This document shows, in pieces, positions 26,071-34,966 of a DNA stretch of 41,501 nt (position 1 is the stretch's first letter; every line of letters starts with the position of its first letter). Made by a program: the position numbers and the translations under genes. Source of the DNA: Pseudomonadales bacterium (GTDB lineage Bacteria; Pseudomonadota; Gammaproteobacteria; Pseudomonadales; Azotimanducaceae). The notes under the pieces were generated by a model. It saw nothing but the letters and a program-made list of their open reading frames with translations, made no database searches and was not told where the DNA came from. Location: positions 1-41,501 of the forward strand of contig JASMJM010000125.1 in NCBI GenBank assembly GCA_030749725.1, in the 5' to 3' direction.

Positions 26071-28431
26071 ATGTTGGACACGGTCAGAAGGTCAACCATC
26101 GATCAGATTATGCTGGAACGCGTCCAGGCTCTGGCAGCCACACCAAGGGTCGAACGGATACGGGAAGCGTTCTTCCACAATCCAACCACGGCGTCCATTG
26201 ATCGCGCCCGGATTGAGGCCAGTGTCCTCAAGTCGACCGTCGGCGAACCGATGATCACCCGCAGGGCCAAGACGTTCGCCGCGGCAGTGAGGGAGATGCC
26301 TATCGACATCTACCCGGATGAGTTGCTCGTCGGCTGCACCAGCGTGCGCCCCCGTTGCAGAAACGTGACCCCAACGGTGCAGCGAATGGCAAGCGGACTT
26401 CCTGCCGACATCGCGGCCAGAATCGAAGGAACCGAGAACGTCCCGGGGATCACTGCAGGGGAAATGAAGGGCCTCTCCGACGCAGAAAAGCAGGAACTTA
26501 TCGAAGAATTGATCCCCCTCTGGGAAGAGCAGGGCAGACCGAAGCATATCTGGCACTACGGCCACAACATCCACGACTACGAGAAAGTCCTGAAGCTGGG
26601 TTTTCTGGGTATCAAGGAGCAGGCAGAAGCCAGGCTTGCCAGCATCGATCGTGACGATCCGGAGGAAGCGGCCAAGATTCCGTTCCTCGAGGGTGTCGTC
26701 ACGGCCATGCAGGCGGCTGCAGAGATTGGTGAGCGCTACGCAGAAAGGGCGAGAGCCCTGGCGGAACAGGAAATGGACGCCGTAAGGAGATCCGAGTTGC
26801 TCCGTATCGCCGAGGTGTGCGACCAGGTGCCCGCACGCCCGGCCAGAACCTTCTATGAAGCGCTACAGACGTACTACTTCACCTATCAGTTGCTGTTTTG
26901 GGAAGTGGTTCCGGAATTCGGCTTCAGCCAGGGCAGGTTGGATCAGTACCTCAACTCGCATTATGAGAGGGATGTCGAGGAGGGTAGGATCACAGCCGAG
27001 GAAGCCCAGGAGTTGATCGATTGCTACCTGATCAAGCTCAATCTGGGTGGCGGCAGCGCCACCATCGCGGTCGGTGGACTCAAAGCCAACGGCCACGATG
27101 CCACCAATCCCCTGTCTTATATGTTCATCGAAGGCATCATGCACTCTCGGTTGACACTTCCCTACTTCGCCGTGCTGATTCACAGCAACACGCCCGACGA
27201 GTTTCTGATAAAGGCGTCCCAACTGTGTGCGCTCGGCATCGGGCATCCACAGTTTCTGAACAGCGACGTCGGCGTTGCGCAAGCTCTTGCCCGTGGTATC
27301 ACCGGCGGGCCCATTATCACGCTCGAAGACGCGAGATCCGGCGCGCCCATCGGCTGCAGCGAGGTGGGGATTCCCGGCAAAGATGCCGGCTACCTGCACA
27401 CCAGTGGTGCGACCAATCTGGCAACCTACATTGAACTGGTGATGCGTAACGGTCGTACCCCTTCCGGTGACCGCATCATCGGCGTGGAGACGGGTGATCC
27501 CACGGAATTCAAATCGTTCGAAGAATTTCGTCAGGCGTTCTGCAGGCAACTTGCCTGGGTGACCGATAACGTCCAGATCTCCGGTGACCTAAATGAACGG
27601 AAGATCACAGAGTTTTTCCCTACTGTCTACGAGTCAGCCCTGATCGACGATTGCATCGAAAAGGGGATCTGCAGGGAGGAAGGCGGCTCCCATTACAACT
27701 TCAACACCGGCTCCTATTGCACCGGCACGTCTGACGCCGGCGACTCGTTGACCGCCATCAAGAAACTGGTCTTCGACGACAAGAAGATCACCATGGCCGA
27801 ATTGCGCGAGGCGATGGACAACAATTTCGAAGGTTACGAAGACATCCGGAGAATGTTGCTCGAGGCGCCGAAATTCGGCAACGACGACGACGCGGCGGAT
27901 GAGCAGATCACCTGGGTGCATCACCAGTGGGTGTCAGCGACCACGCAACTCACCAACCTGCGCGGTGGTCACTGCTCTCCCGGTGGATCACCCATGTCGG
28001 GCTATGTGCCCCTCGGTGGCATGGTTGGGGCACTCCCATCGGGACGCTTGGCCGGCATGCCACTCGCAGACGGTGACTCGCCATGCTCGGGAAGTGAACT
28101 CAATGGCCCAACGGCGGTGCTCCGATCCATGGGCAAGATCGATAACATCGAGCGAACCGGTGGCGCCATACTCAACCTGCGACTTGCCCCGGAGGCCATC
28201 AGAAACGGGGATGTGAGCAGGCTCGCAGCTCTGCTCCGGGCGTTCATCGATCAGAAGATCTACCACACGCAGATCAACATCGTCTCATCGGATACGCTTC
28301 GCGCGGCTCAGCGGGATCCAGAGCAATACCGTGATCTGATGGTCAAGGTGGCAGGCTACAACGCCTTCTTCACGCATCTCGGTAAGAATCTTCAGGACAG
28401 CATCATTGCTAGGACGGAGCACGGCCTGTAA
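26071..28431 (+). CDS. Glycyl radical enzyme, pyruvate formate-lyase superfamily, unknown substrate
   Basis: 786 aa, predicted cytosolic and oxygen-sensitive. The C-terminal radical loop KVAGYNAFFTHL carries the radical glycine at Gly762. The thiyl-radical cysteine is Cys429 in IGCSEVG, with Glu431 as the C-x-E acid/base found in dehydratase and C-N or C-S lyase members. GGHCSPGGSP and LADGDSPCSGSELNGPTAVL are family blocks. The motif excludes pyruvate formate-lyase itself, which has two adjacent active cysteines. It fits the broad group of diol dehydratase, choline lyase, isethionate lyase and relatives, but CSE instead of the common CVE leaves the substrate open. No activating radical-SAM gene is adjacent. 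GGGAGGA precedes the ATG. It converges with the CoA-transferase operon. Confidence 0.88.
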   Translation: MLDTVRRSTIDQIMLERVQALAATPRVERIREAFFHNPTTASIDRARIEASVLKSTVGEPMITRRAKTFAAAVREMPIDIYPDELLVGCTSVRPRCRNVTPTVQRMASGLPADIAARIEGTENVPGITAGEMKGLSDAEKQELIEELIPLWEEQGRPKHIWHYGHNIHDYEKVLKLGFLGIKEQAEARLASIDRDDPEEAAKIPFLEGVVTAMQAAAEIGERYAERARALAEQEMDAVRRSELLRIAEVCDQVPARPARTFYEALQTYYFTYQLLFWEVVPEFGFSQGRLDQYLNSHYERDVEEGRITAEEAQELIDCYLIKLNLGGGSATIAVGGLKANGHDATNPLSYMFIEGIMHSRLTLPYFAVLIHSNTPDEFLIKASQLCALGIGHPQFLNSDVGVAQALARGITGGPIITLEDARSGAPIGCSEVGIPGKDAGYLHTSGATNLATYIELVMRNGRTPSGDRIIGVETGDPTEFKSFEEFRQAFCRQLAWVTDNVQISGDLNERKITEFFPTVYESALIDDCIEKGICREEGGSHYNFNTGSYCTGTSDAGDSLTAIKKLVFDDKKITMAELREAMDNNFEGYEDIRRMLLEAPKFGNDDDAADEQITWVHHQWVSATTQLTNLRGGHCSPGGSPMSGYVPLGGMVGALPSGRLAGMPLADGDSPCSGSELNGPTAVLRSMGKIDNIERTGGAILNLRLAPEAIRNGDVSRLAALLRAFIDQKIYHTQINIVSSDTLRAAQRDPEQYRDLMVKVAGYNAFFTHLGKNLQDSIIARTEHGL

Positions 28432-28457
28432 CCAAGAGCCGAGCCAGGCGAAGCAAT

Positions 28458-29696
28458 CTATTCGGGCGGGCGCGTCGCGAGCACGCCACTGCGCTCGAGG
28501 TCGTCGATAGAAGCATCGTCCATTCCCAACAGATCGCTTAGAATTTCGCGGTTGTGCTCGCCGAGCTTCGGTGCTCGCAGCCAACCCTGCCCACGGGCAT
28601 CGTTGATCTTGACAGGCAAACCCGGGTACGGCTTGGTATCTATGTGTTCGCCACCGAATTCCACGAAGAACTGTCGTTCGACAACCTGTGGGTCTTGCAG
28701 GAATTCCGGTGTCACCATAACGGCCCCGGCGCAGATGCCTGCGTTTTGCAGACGGGTCATGAGTTCGATCTTGTCGAAGCTGCAGGTCCAGGATTCGATG
28801 GCTTGATCCAGCACGGCGCGATTTTCATGACGAGCGTCGAGGGTACCGAAACGTTGCTCCAACTCCCAGCCGAACCCCGCGTTCGCGGCCAGCGCACGCC
28901 ACTCGTTCTCATCGCGCGCCGTGATCGCGATCCATTCATCATCACCGGCACACCGGTAGACACCGCTCGGTGCGAAGTCCGCGTGACCATTTCCTATGCG
29001 AGGTGGTGTGCCCTCGAGCTGCTCCAGCAGAAAATACTCGCCAAAGAGCGCCATCGCCGCTTCCTGTAGCGACAGCTCGATGTATCCGCCAACACCCTCC
29101 TCGTCGCGACGCTGCAGCGCCGTTACCACAGCCGCCACCGCTGTGACACCGGCACTGGCATCCGGTACAGCCGTGGCTGAAACACGCGGTTCCTCATCGC
29201 TATAGCCCATAAATGCGGTGAGCCCGCACATGGGCTCGACGATCGTTCCGTAGGCAACGAAGTCCCGGTAGCAACCACTCACGCCAAAGCCCGGCATCGC
29301 CACGTAGATGATCTGTGGGTTCACGGACTTGAGGACTTCCCATCCCAGACCCATCGAGTCCAATACACTTGCGCTGAAATTTTCTATGACGACGTCGCAG
29401 TGCTTGACCAGATCCATCAGAACGGCGTGGCCCTCTACCGGTTTGGCGTCGATGCACAGTCCGAGCTTGTTGCGGTTGAGCTTGTTGGTCACGCTCTGAC
29501 GATTCCAGTGATCCTCCCCATAGTCGGAGTTGAGCACAGGTGCTCCGGAAGGCAGGGTGGCCGGCCCACGTGCCCAGGGCGCCTCAACTTTTATGACTTC
29601 AGCTCCCAGGTCCCCGAGGATGCGCGTGGCAAGTGGCCCCGCCCAAACGTGGGTGAAATCGAGTATGCGAATTCCGCTTAAGGGCCGATCAGTCAT
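28458..29696 (-). CDS. Family III CoA-transferase (CaiB/BaiF), last gene of operon
   Basis: 412 aa from ATG 29696. That start overlaps the stop of the preceding transferase by eight bases and is preferred over 29714. The family N-terminus SGIRILDFTHVWAGPLATRILGDLGAEVIKVE is clear, with the GGYIELSLQEAAM block near residue 180 and a C-terminal GEHNREIL. Family III enzymes move CoA between acyl-CoA and a free acid, or racemise or dehydrate such esters, through an acidic residue that forms a mixed anhydride. The substrate is unknown. Being encoded directly after a second, divergent family member suggests the two form a heteromer or act in sequence. The gene ends 27 bp from the convergent glycyl radical enzyme gene. 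Confidence 0.88.
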   Translation of the reverse strand: MTDRPLSGIRILDFTHVWAGPLATRILGDLGAEVIKVEAPWARGPATLPSGAPVLNSDYGEDHWNRQSVTNKLNRNKLGLCIDAKPVEGHAVLMDLVKHCDVVIENFSASVLDSMGLGWEVLKSVNPQIIYVAMPGFGVSGCYRDFVAYGTIVEPMCGLTAFMGYSDEEPRVSATAVPDASAGVTAVAAVVTALQRRDEEGVGGYIELSLQEAAMALFGEYFLLEQLEGTPPRIGNGHADFAPSGVYRCAGDDEWIAITARDENEWRALAANAGFGWELEQRFGTLDARHENRAVLDQAIESWTCSFDKIELMTRLQNAGICAGAVMVTPEFLQDPQVVERQFFVEFGGEHIDTKPYPGLPVKINDARGQGWLRAPKLGEHNREILSDLLGMDDASIDDLERSGVLATRPPE

Positions 29697-30801
29697 GACG
29701 CGTCGCCCGTTCACTCAGTGCAGTGGCAAATCGGGTGGCGTCTACCGATGCGCTTGGACTCGGCTCTGACGGCGGATTCTGGCCCACGTAACGGAATGAC
29801 GAACCCGGCACCTTGAGCTCTCGGCCATTGACTGTGAGCGTCTGCCAGAAGTTTCGCTCACTAAGGTGCGGATCTTCCAACAGTTCCGGAAGCGTTGTCA
29901 GAATACCGGTTGGCATCCGACACACCTCCTGGCCGAGGTCGAGGAGCTCACGACGCGTCTTGTTTCCCAGTTGTTCGATGACGATGGCATCGAGTTCTTT
30001 ACAGTGTTCCACCCGGTCAAGCACGGTGGCAAACCGTGGGTCATCGGCCAGCTCCGGTTTGCCGAGCATGATGGTGAATACATCCCAGAACGTCACATCA
30101 GCGTTAACGGCAAACCATCCGTCTTTGCACGGATACATCGTGATTGGGTGCAGCACACCGAAGTCGTTACCATGACGGCTTCGAATTCTCTCACCGAAGG
30201 TCCACATCACCGTAGTGAACTGATGCAGCGACAGCGCGACCTCGTGCATGCTGACATCGATCGTCTGCGCTTCCGTGGGTTGCAGCCGGTGTGTGGCCAG
30301 CGACGCGGCGTAGGCGTACTGTCCCGATTGGTAGAAGATGTATCGGCCCGGCATGGTCAGTGGCGCGCGGTCCGCATCGCCCATCAAGTAGGTTAGTCCG
30401 CCCATAGCCAGTAACACGTTGCTGCTGGCCAGCCAGTTTCGCTTCGGACCATTCATTCCGAACGGCGTGATTGCGGTTCGAATCTTCAAGTCCGATCCCC
30501 CCAGGCTGCTCCATTCGAGGAGATCGAGATCGGCGGCGGTGAGATCGGTAATCAGGATGTCGACTTTCTGTGCCAGACGGTGCAGCAATTGCCTGCCCGC
30601 CGGTTTCTCATAGTCGATTGCCATGCGCGTCTTGCCGGCGTGCAGATACAGATCGACGGCTACGTGCTCGGCTCGATGTGGAAACGGCGACACCGATTCG
30701 GCCGCATCGACCCGAATGACCTCGGCGCCCCAGCGCGTAAACAGCTTACCGGCGTATCCGGCGGCGTGGTTGTCGCCGAATTCGAGAATGCGTAGCGGCA
30801 T
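29689..30801 (-). CDS. Family III CoA-transferase (CaiB/BaiF), first of a pair
   Basis: 370 aa, shorter and more diverged than its partner. The N-terminus LRILEFGDNHAAGYAGKLFTRWGAEVIRVD keeps the Rossmann-like opening; AQTIDVSMHEVALSL matches the family block near residue 180. Start ATG 30801 lies 11 bp after the zinc alcohol dehydrogenase stop, and its own stop overlaps the next transferase start. The arrangement makes co-translation very likely. Acyl donor and acceptor are not deducible. Paired family III genes are known from aromatic and carnitine-like pathways, where the products can form a complex; that is an analogy, not an assignment. Confidence 0.85.
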   Translation of the reverse strand: MPLRILEFGDNHAAGYAGKLFTRWGAEVIRVDAAESVSPFPHRAEHVAVDLYLHAGKTRMAIDYEKPAGRQLLHRLAQKVDILITDLTAADLDLLEWSSLGGSDLKIRTAITPFGMNGPKRNWLASSNVLLAMGGLTYLMGDADRAPLTMPGRYIFYQSGQYAYAASLATHRLQPTEAQTIDVSMHEVALSLHQFTTVMWTFGERIRSRHGNDFGVLHPITMYPCKDGWFAVNADVTFWDVFTIMLGKPELADDPRFATVLDRVEHCKELDAIVIEQLGNKTRRELLDLGQEVCRMPTGILTTLPELLEDPHLSERNFWQTLTVNGRELKVPGSSFRYVGQNPPSEPSPSASVDATRFATALSERATRHD

Positions 30802-30812
30802 TGCCTCTCCCC

Positions 30813-31865
30813 CTACGGTTCAATCATGACCTTTATTGATTCTTGTGTGTCTATGGCCGTCTCAAACGCCTCGGTGATCTTATCCAAGGGAAACGTATGA
30901 GTGACAACCTGCTTATCCTTCAACATCCCTGCCTGCATGATCTCAAACGACTCCAGGAAATGTGCATCGATACAGCCAATCGTCCGTATGGCTTTCAGTA
31001 CCAGCAGATTGGCATTGATCTCGACCGATTCCTCGTAGAGTCCCACCAGCATGATCTTCCCCGCGCGACGTACCAAGCTGATAGACTGGCGCAATGTATC
31101 CGGCTTGCCGGCTGTCTCCACGACGATGTCCGCGCCCCTTCCCGATGTCTCCTGCATGATTCGCTTAACTAGGTCATCGTCACTTGGATTGAGCGTCAGG
31201 TCAGCACCCAGCTCCCGCGCAGCCTGCAGGCGTTTCGCCGATATGTCAGTGGCTATCACCCTGGCAACATTGTGCGCCTTGAGCTGTAACACTGTGCCCA
31301 ACCCGATTATGCCGGCCCCCAGAACAACGGCAATGTCGTCAGTCGTGGGTTGCGCGTACTTCACTGCACCGGCACCCACGGTCATGGGTTCTATGAGCGC
31401 GCCATCCTGGAAACTCATGCTGTCGGGAAGCTTGATGACACTGGGCAGATTGTCAGTGCCCTCTTCAGGCAGTACCACCAGGGGCACCCAGAGATACTCA
31501 GCGAACCCCCCGTGCAGTCCTCCTATGCCGCCGGCTTTCACATTGCGGCACCTGAAATAGTTAGTCCTGTAGCCGCCCTGTTTACACCAGTCGCATTCGA
31601 AGCAGGGAAGAACAGCTTCCACCCAGACCCGATCGCCAATCTTCAGGTCCTTGACGTTGGCGCCGACCTCAACCACTTCGCCGGCGTTCTCGTGACCTCT
31701 GGCTATTTTCTCCCGTGGCAGTCCGGATCCCACATAGGGATGCAAGTCCGAACCACATATCCCGGCTGCCTTGACTCGGACGACTATGCCATCGTCGCCG
31801 GCCTTGGGGCGTTCGATCTCCTCGATCCTTATGTCGCGCGGTCCGTGAAAAATAGCTGCCTTCAT
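30813..31865 (-). CDS. Zinc-dependent medium-chain alcohol dehydrogenase
   Basis: 350 aa. Catalytic zinc ligands are Cys37 in GICGSDLHPY and His58-Glu59 in GHENAGEVVEVG. Structural zinc cysteines are visible at 88, 91, 94 and 106 (CFECDWCKQGGY then FRC), with a longer last loop than the usual seven residues. The NAD(P) glycine motif is GAGIIGLG at 183-190. Resemblance is to polyol, threonine or sorbitol dehydrogenases, which oxidise secondary alcohols. Its ATG overlaps the stop of the VOC gene (ATGA), so it is translationally coupled. The reaction in this operon is probably oxidation of a hydroxy-acid or sugar-like intermediate; the substrate is unknown. Confidence 0.9.
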   Translation of the reverse strand: MKAAIFHGPRDIRIEEIERPKAGDDGIVVRVKAAGICGSDLHPYVGSGLPREKIARGHENAGEVVEVGANVKDLKIGDRVWVEAVLPCFECDWCKQGGYRTNYFRCRNVKAGGIGGLHGGFAEYLWVPLVVLPEEGTDNLPSVIKLPDSMSFQDGALIEPMTVGAGAVKYAQPTTDDIAVVLGAGIIGLGTVLQLKAHNVARVIATDISAKRLQAARELGADLTLNPSDDDLVKRIMQETSGRGADIVVETAGKPDTLRQSISLVRRAGKIMLVGLYEESVEINANLLVLKAIRTIGCIDAHFLESFEIMQAGMLKDKQVVTHTFPLDKITEAFETAIDTQESIKVMIEP

Positions 31866-32844
31866 TTATTGGTCGCCTGTACCAGCTTGACCATGATGTT
31901 ACCAACTTCACGAGTGTCGAAGTAGGCGAAGGCGTCACTGGTCGCAGGCTTGCCACTCATCAACATCGGCACCCCTCTATCGACTAGTTTAGCAGTTTCC
32001 TCGTCAAGATCTTGAACCGTGAAGTCAATGCTGTTGATCCCCTCGTCGCGACGTTGCAGGGATTCCTGGAAGACTGCTTCTCCGGTCACTGGCTGCACGA
32101 ACTCGTACAACAACGGGCCAATCTCGACCATGCGTGATCTCGCCTCGACAGTAGAATCAGGGTACCCGTCGCCCAACCTGAATTCCGAGCATGCGCTGCT
32201 GTTCAGCCGGGCCTCCGATTGCACTTCAAAACCCAGGTACTGGTAGTACTCAGCAGTCAGATCCAGGTCGTTCACTGCGACTCCCACGCCCCTGAATTCC
32301 CAGTCACTTACCAGGGGATGGGCCAGATTGTTCTCTTTCCAGGCTTTCTCCCATTCCCCAGCCGGAGGTCGGAACGAAATGATGACATCACCGAACTTGC
32401 GGGTGTCCAGATAGTTCTCGATGATCTGGCCACCGGTCTTGGCACTGAACATGAGGTCACACCCCTTGGCCAGCAGTTTTTCCGTTGCGGCGTCAACGTC
32501 CGGCACATTGAAACAGAGGTGATTGATCCCTTCACCTTTGCTCTCCAGGTAGTCCGAGATGAAAGAACCGGAACCGGGCTGAATGCACTCGAGTTGAAGC
32601 GATCCGATCTGCGATTCACCGTCATAGAACGTGTGTGCTCCCGGAATCGTAGCGTTGGATGCGCTGGTCTGAGGATCACCTTCAAGGGTGCGGTAGATCA
32701 GAAGGGACGACTCCCCTTCGATGTAAGGCAACAGGGCTGCGGACCCACGCTTATGCCAATGCCCGGTGATTGGAAATGATGCAGCGTTCTGTTTTTGCTC
32801 AGGACGACGATGCCTACGTGATTAAGCTCCCAGTTGTTTGCCAT
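31862..32844 (-). pseudogene. VOC (glyoxalase/extradiol-type) family protein with a single-base frameshift near its 5' end
   Basis: The natural start is ATG 32844, with GGAGGAAA five to eleven bases upstream. It reads MANNWELNHVGIVVLS and on to GISVGPQP, a normal VOC N-terminus (37 codons). At ~32731-32734 the frame breaks: one base is missing after CAGCCC, and the rest (LLPYIEGESSLLIYRTLEGD onward) continues in another frame to the stop at 31862. The total of 983 nt is one short of 328 codons. The protein has two VOC repeats (~1-150, ~155-310). Family enzymes use a metal to isomerise, epimerise or dioxygenate. The TTG at 32731 is not a true start. If the base loss is real the gene is dead; otherwise it is a sequencing error. 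Confidence 0.85.
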
Positions 32845-32889
32845 ACGGTTTCCTCCACGCGCCGATTATTCGTTCACCATGTCACACCA

Positions 32890-33693
32890 TCACGCCATGT
32901 CGCCGCCATCGACGCAAAGCACGGCACCGGTCACGTAACTGGCCGCATCCGAGGCCAGAAAGACAGCCGCATTGGCCATCTCATCCGGTTCCGCAATGCG
33001 CCCGAGGGGTATCCCGGCGGGTCCCTGCAGCCACGCCCGAGCCACTTCCGGATCGCTCAGATTGGATGGTGTGTTGAATGTAAAGTCGCGCGGCGGATCC
33101 GGTCTGACCAGAGAGGGTGCGATCGCATTGACGCGTACATTGTGGGGTCCCAGCAGTCGAGAGAGCTGCCGCGTCATCATGGCGATGCCGGACTTGGTGA
33201 TACAGTAATTGCCAAGGGCTTTCTCACCGTGAGCCCGGAGCCCCCCTCGAGAGGTCATGTTGATGATGCTGCCTTTCTTGCGCTCCTTCATGATGGGTGC
33301 AACGGCCTGACAGGTGAGCCAATAGCCTTTCAGGTTGACATCGGTGAGCAGATCCCAACCCTCCTCATCGAGATCGAGGAGCGACGCCGGGTGATACATC
33401 ACGGCGACGTTGGCCAGAATATCGATGGTGCCGAATTCCGCCACGGTCGACTGGATGAGACTGTCGACTTCCGCTTTCTTCGACATGTCGGTCCGAACCA
33501 CCAGCGCACGCCGACCCATCTCTCGAATCTGCTCGCCGACCGCTTGGAGATGGCCATCCTCCACGGCAACGTCCGTGACTGCCACATCTGCGCCGGCCTC
33601 TGCGAAGCCGAGGGCAAATGCTTTACCCATGCCGCGCCTGGCGCCAACGACGACGGCCACTTTTCCTTGCAGCGAAAAATCAGAGAGACTCAT
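32890..33693 (-). CDS. Short-chain dehydrogenase/reductase, first gene of the operon
   Basis: 267 aa from ATG 33693, which has AAAGGAAAG upstream; an upstream frame to 33774 is not conserved-looking. The cofactor loop is GARRGMG at 17-23. The catalytic Ser148, Tyr163 and Lys167 are present in INMTSRGG and NYCITKSG. NVAV replaces the usual NNAG at about 95, a mild oddity. Classical SDRs oxidise or reduce hydroxyl/keto groups with NAD(P). It is 45 bp upstream of the VOC gene, in the same direction, and heads the five-gene run (SDR, VOC, alcohol dehydrogenase, two CoA-transferases). Substrate unknown. Confidence 0.9.
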   Translation of the reverse strand: MSLSDFSLQGKVAVVVGARRGMGKAFALGFAEAGADVAVTDVAVEDGHLQAVGEQIREMGRRALVVRTDMSKKAEVDSLIQSTVAEFGTIDILANVAVMYHPASLLDLDEEGWDLLTDVNLKGYWLTCQAVAPIMKERKKGSIINMTSRGGLRAHGEKALGNYCITKSGIAMMTRQLSRLLGPHNVRVNAIAPSLVRPDPPRDFTFNTPSNLSDPEVARAWLQGPAGIPLGRIAEPDEMANAAVFLASDAASYVTGAVLCVDGGDMA

Positions 33694-34029
33694 AATTCTG
33701 CTTTCCTTTCTGTCGAATGGGAAGTTAGACACATAAGATCGTAGTTTCGGTTGAGTATATGTCTTCTCCCCCATGAGTCAATCAGTGCGGGACCAGCATG
33801 AATCGAGTGAACGCGTATCGGGTGTACTTAAGTACCAAGCACTTACACAGTGCCAACGGACGGGCGCCAACAAGAAGCCGGACGTGTGGTCAAGACAAAA
33901 CAGGAATCGCTATGTCAGCGACTAATATACCATCGCGAGCTCCCTTTCCCCGGCGAAGCGGGAAGGGAGTCAGCGTCTAGGCCGGATCTCGTGGTAACGA
34001 TGCTGCAAATGCGACGATCACGGCAAGGC
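33694..34029. other. 336-bp intergenic region with a long imperfect hairpin
   Basis: No gene seen. At 33940-33969, CTCCCTT (33940-33946) pairs with AAGGGAG (33963-33969), and CCC with GGG inside, with one bulged T and a nine-base loop. This could be a terminator of the minus-strand secreted-protein gene ending at 34030, or a dispersed intergenic repeat of a kind common in Proteobacteria. GCACT (around 33839) with AGTGC is a smaller stem. The SDR operon promoter should lie at 33700-33800 but no clear boxes were found. Confidence 0.4.
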
Positions 34030-34548
34030 CTAACGTTTGATGACAAATACCGGATCGAGCCTCTTCCCACCGATAATAATGTCGTATTTCTGGCATTCAT
34101 CAGCTCCCTTGTTCAATATTCTTCTTTTGCGCACGCTCTTAAGCTTGACCTGTTCCTTGAACCAAGACTTCTTGGATGCCCTGACGCCAGCTGTCGCATC
34201 GTCCTCCGGAAACTCAGGAATTCCGTCAAACTCGATGTCAAACTGCAGCTTCTTCTTGCCTTTGATACGCCATGACAGTTTCTGACGAGGACAAGCCCAA
34301 ATGACGTTGGTGTTGCTGACGCCATCGACCTCGACATCAGTAGGAGCTTCCGAGTTGTCGATGACAATCTCCACTTTGATGGTCGGATTTCTCTTTGCAC
34401 ACTCGGGCGCGCTTGCGGGCCGGTCTGCGACACCACTGCAAGCGGTGGCATTCAGCGTACTGAATGATGTTGATGCTGGTGCAGCTTCGATTGTCTTACC
34501 GAATCCAGCCAACAATACGATTAAGACCAGAATAGTCGATTTTTCCAT
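34030..34548 (-). CDS. Small secreted protein of unknown function
   Basis: 172 aa from ATG 34548, chosen because AGGAGAG lies six bases upstream; an in-frame extension to 34758 looks non-coding. A signal peptide is clear (MEKSTILVLIVLLAGFGKTIEAAP), so the mature protein is exported. The mature part has four cysteines (about residues 38, 49, 84, 154), TIKVEIVIDNSEAPTDVEVDG and a lysine-rich stretch near WFKEQVKLKSVRKRRIL. I do not recognise the family. Its strand-rich look suggests a small beta-sandwich. It lies alone between the SDR operon and the sulfatase-fold gene. Confidence 0.65.
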   Translation of the reverse strand: MEKSTILVLIVLLAGFGKTIEAAPASTSFSTLNATACSGVADRPASAPECAKRNPTIKVEIVIDNSEAPTDVEVDGVSNTNVIWACPRQKLSWRIKGKKKLQFDIEFDGIPEFPEDDATAGVRASKKSWFKEQVKLKSVRKRRILNKGADECQKYDIIIGGKRLDPVFVIKR

Positions 34549-34966
34549 CTTTGCTCTCCTGTCCCTGTTTGTAACACTACGTCTGACAATGGCCAACACA
34601 GAGTCGGTCTCTTGCACCCTCCAGCACCATTGTCCTCTGGTGACAGTTCGATCGCCTTGGGGAACATTTCTGGAGCTTCCCAAGCAGTGCTTGCAGATAT
34701 CCAATATTCGCCTTTCCATATTGACCGGACATATCATATAGCGTACCAGGGGTGACATAGCAAGATCAGATCTACGGAGTAAGTCCTGTGTACGCAGATA
34801 GATCTGCTACGCCTCACGATTCGCCCACGCCGTCCTGTCCATACGCTGACTTGGCCGCGTATCCGGTACAATGTCCGGGGCCTTCGTGAGATCCACTACT
34901 ACCCGATGGCGAATTCTTGAATGATCGCCCTCGCTGATGGGGTAGTTGTCTGGGCAATCCCAATCT
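34549..34966. other. 418-bp intergenic region without a recognised gene
   Basis: It lies between the secreted-protein start and the stop of the sulfatase-fold gene. An imperfect inverted repeat runs over ~34757-34814 (TAGCAAGATCAGATCTACG against TAGCAGATCTATCTGCG), perhaps a transcription terminator or regulatory stem. No T-tract follows. An in-frame extension of the secreted-protein gene through 34758 shows no conserved look. Confidence 0.4.

Noticed and set aside
26071-28431. Pyruvate formate-lyase
   Set aside because: It has a single CSE-type cysteine rather than the adjacent cysteine pair of pyruvate formate-lyase.
32731-32733. TTG as the start of the VOC protein
   Set aside because: A proper ATG with a strong ribosome site and a VOC N-terminus exists at 32844 in the adjacent frame, explained by a single-base frameshift.
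32770-33744. 324-codon plus-strand frame opposite the SDR gene
   Set aside because: The minus-strand SDR has all catalytic residues; the opposite frame is a shadow without recognisable motifs.
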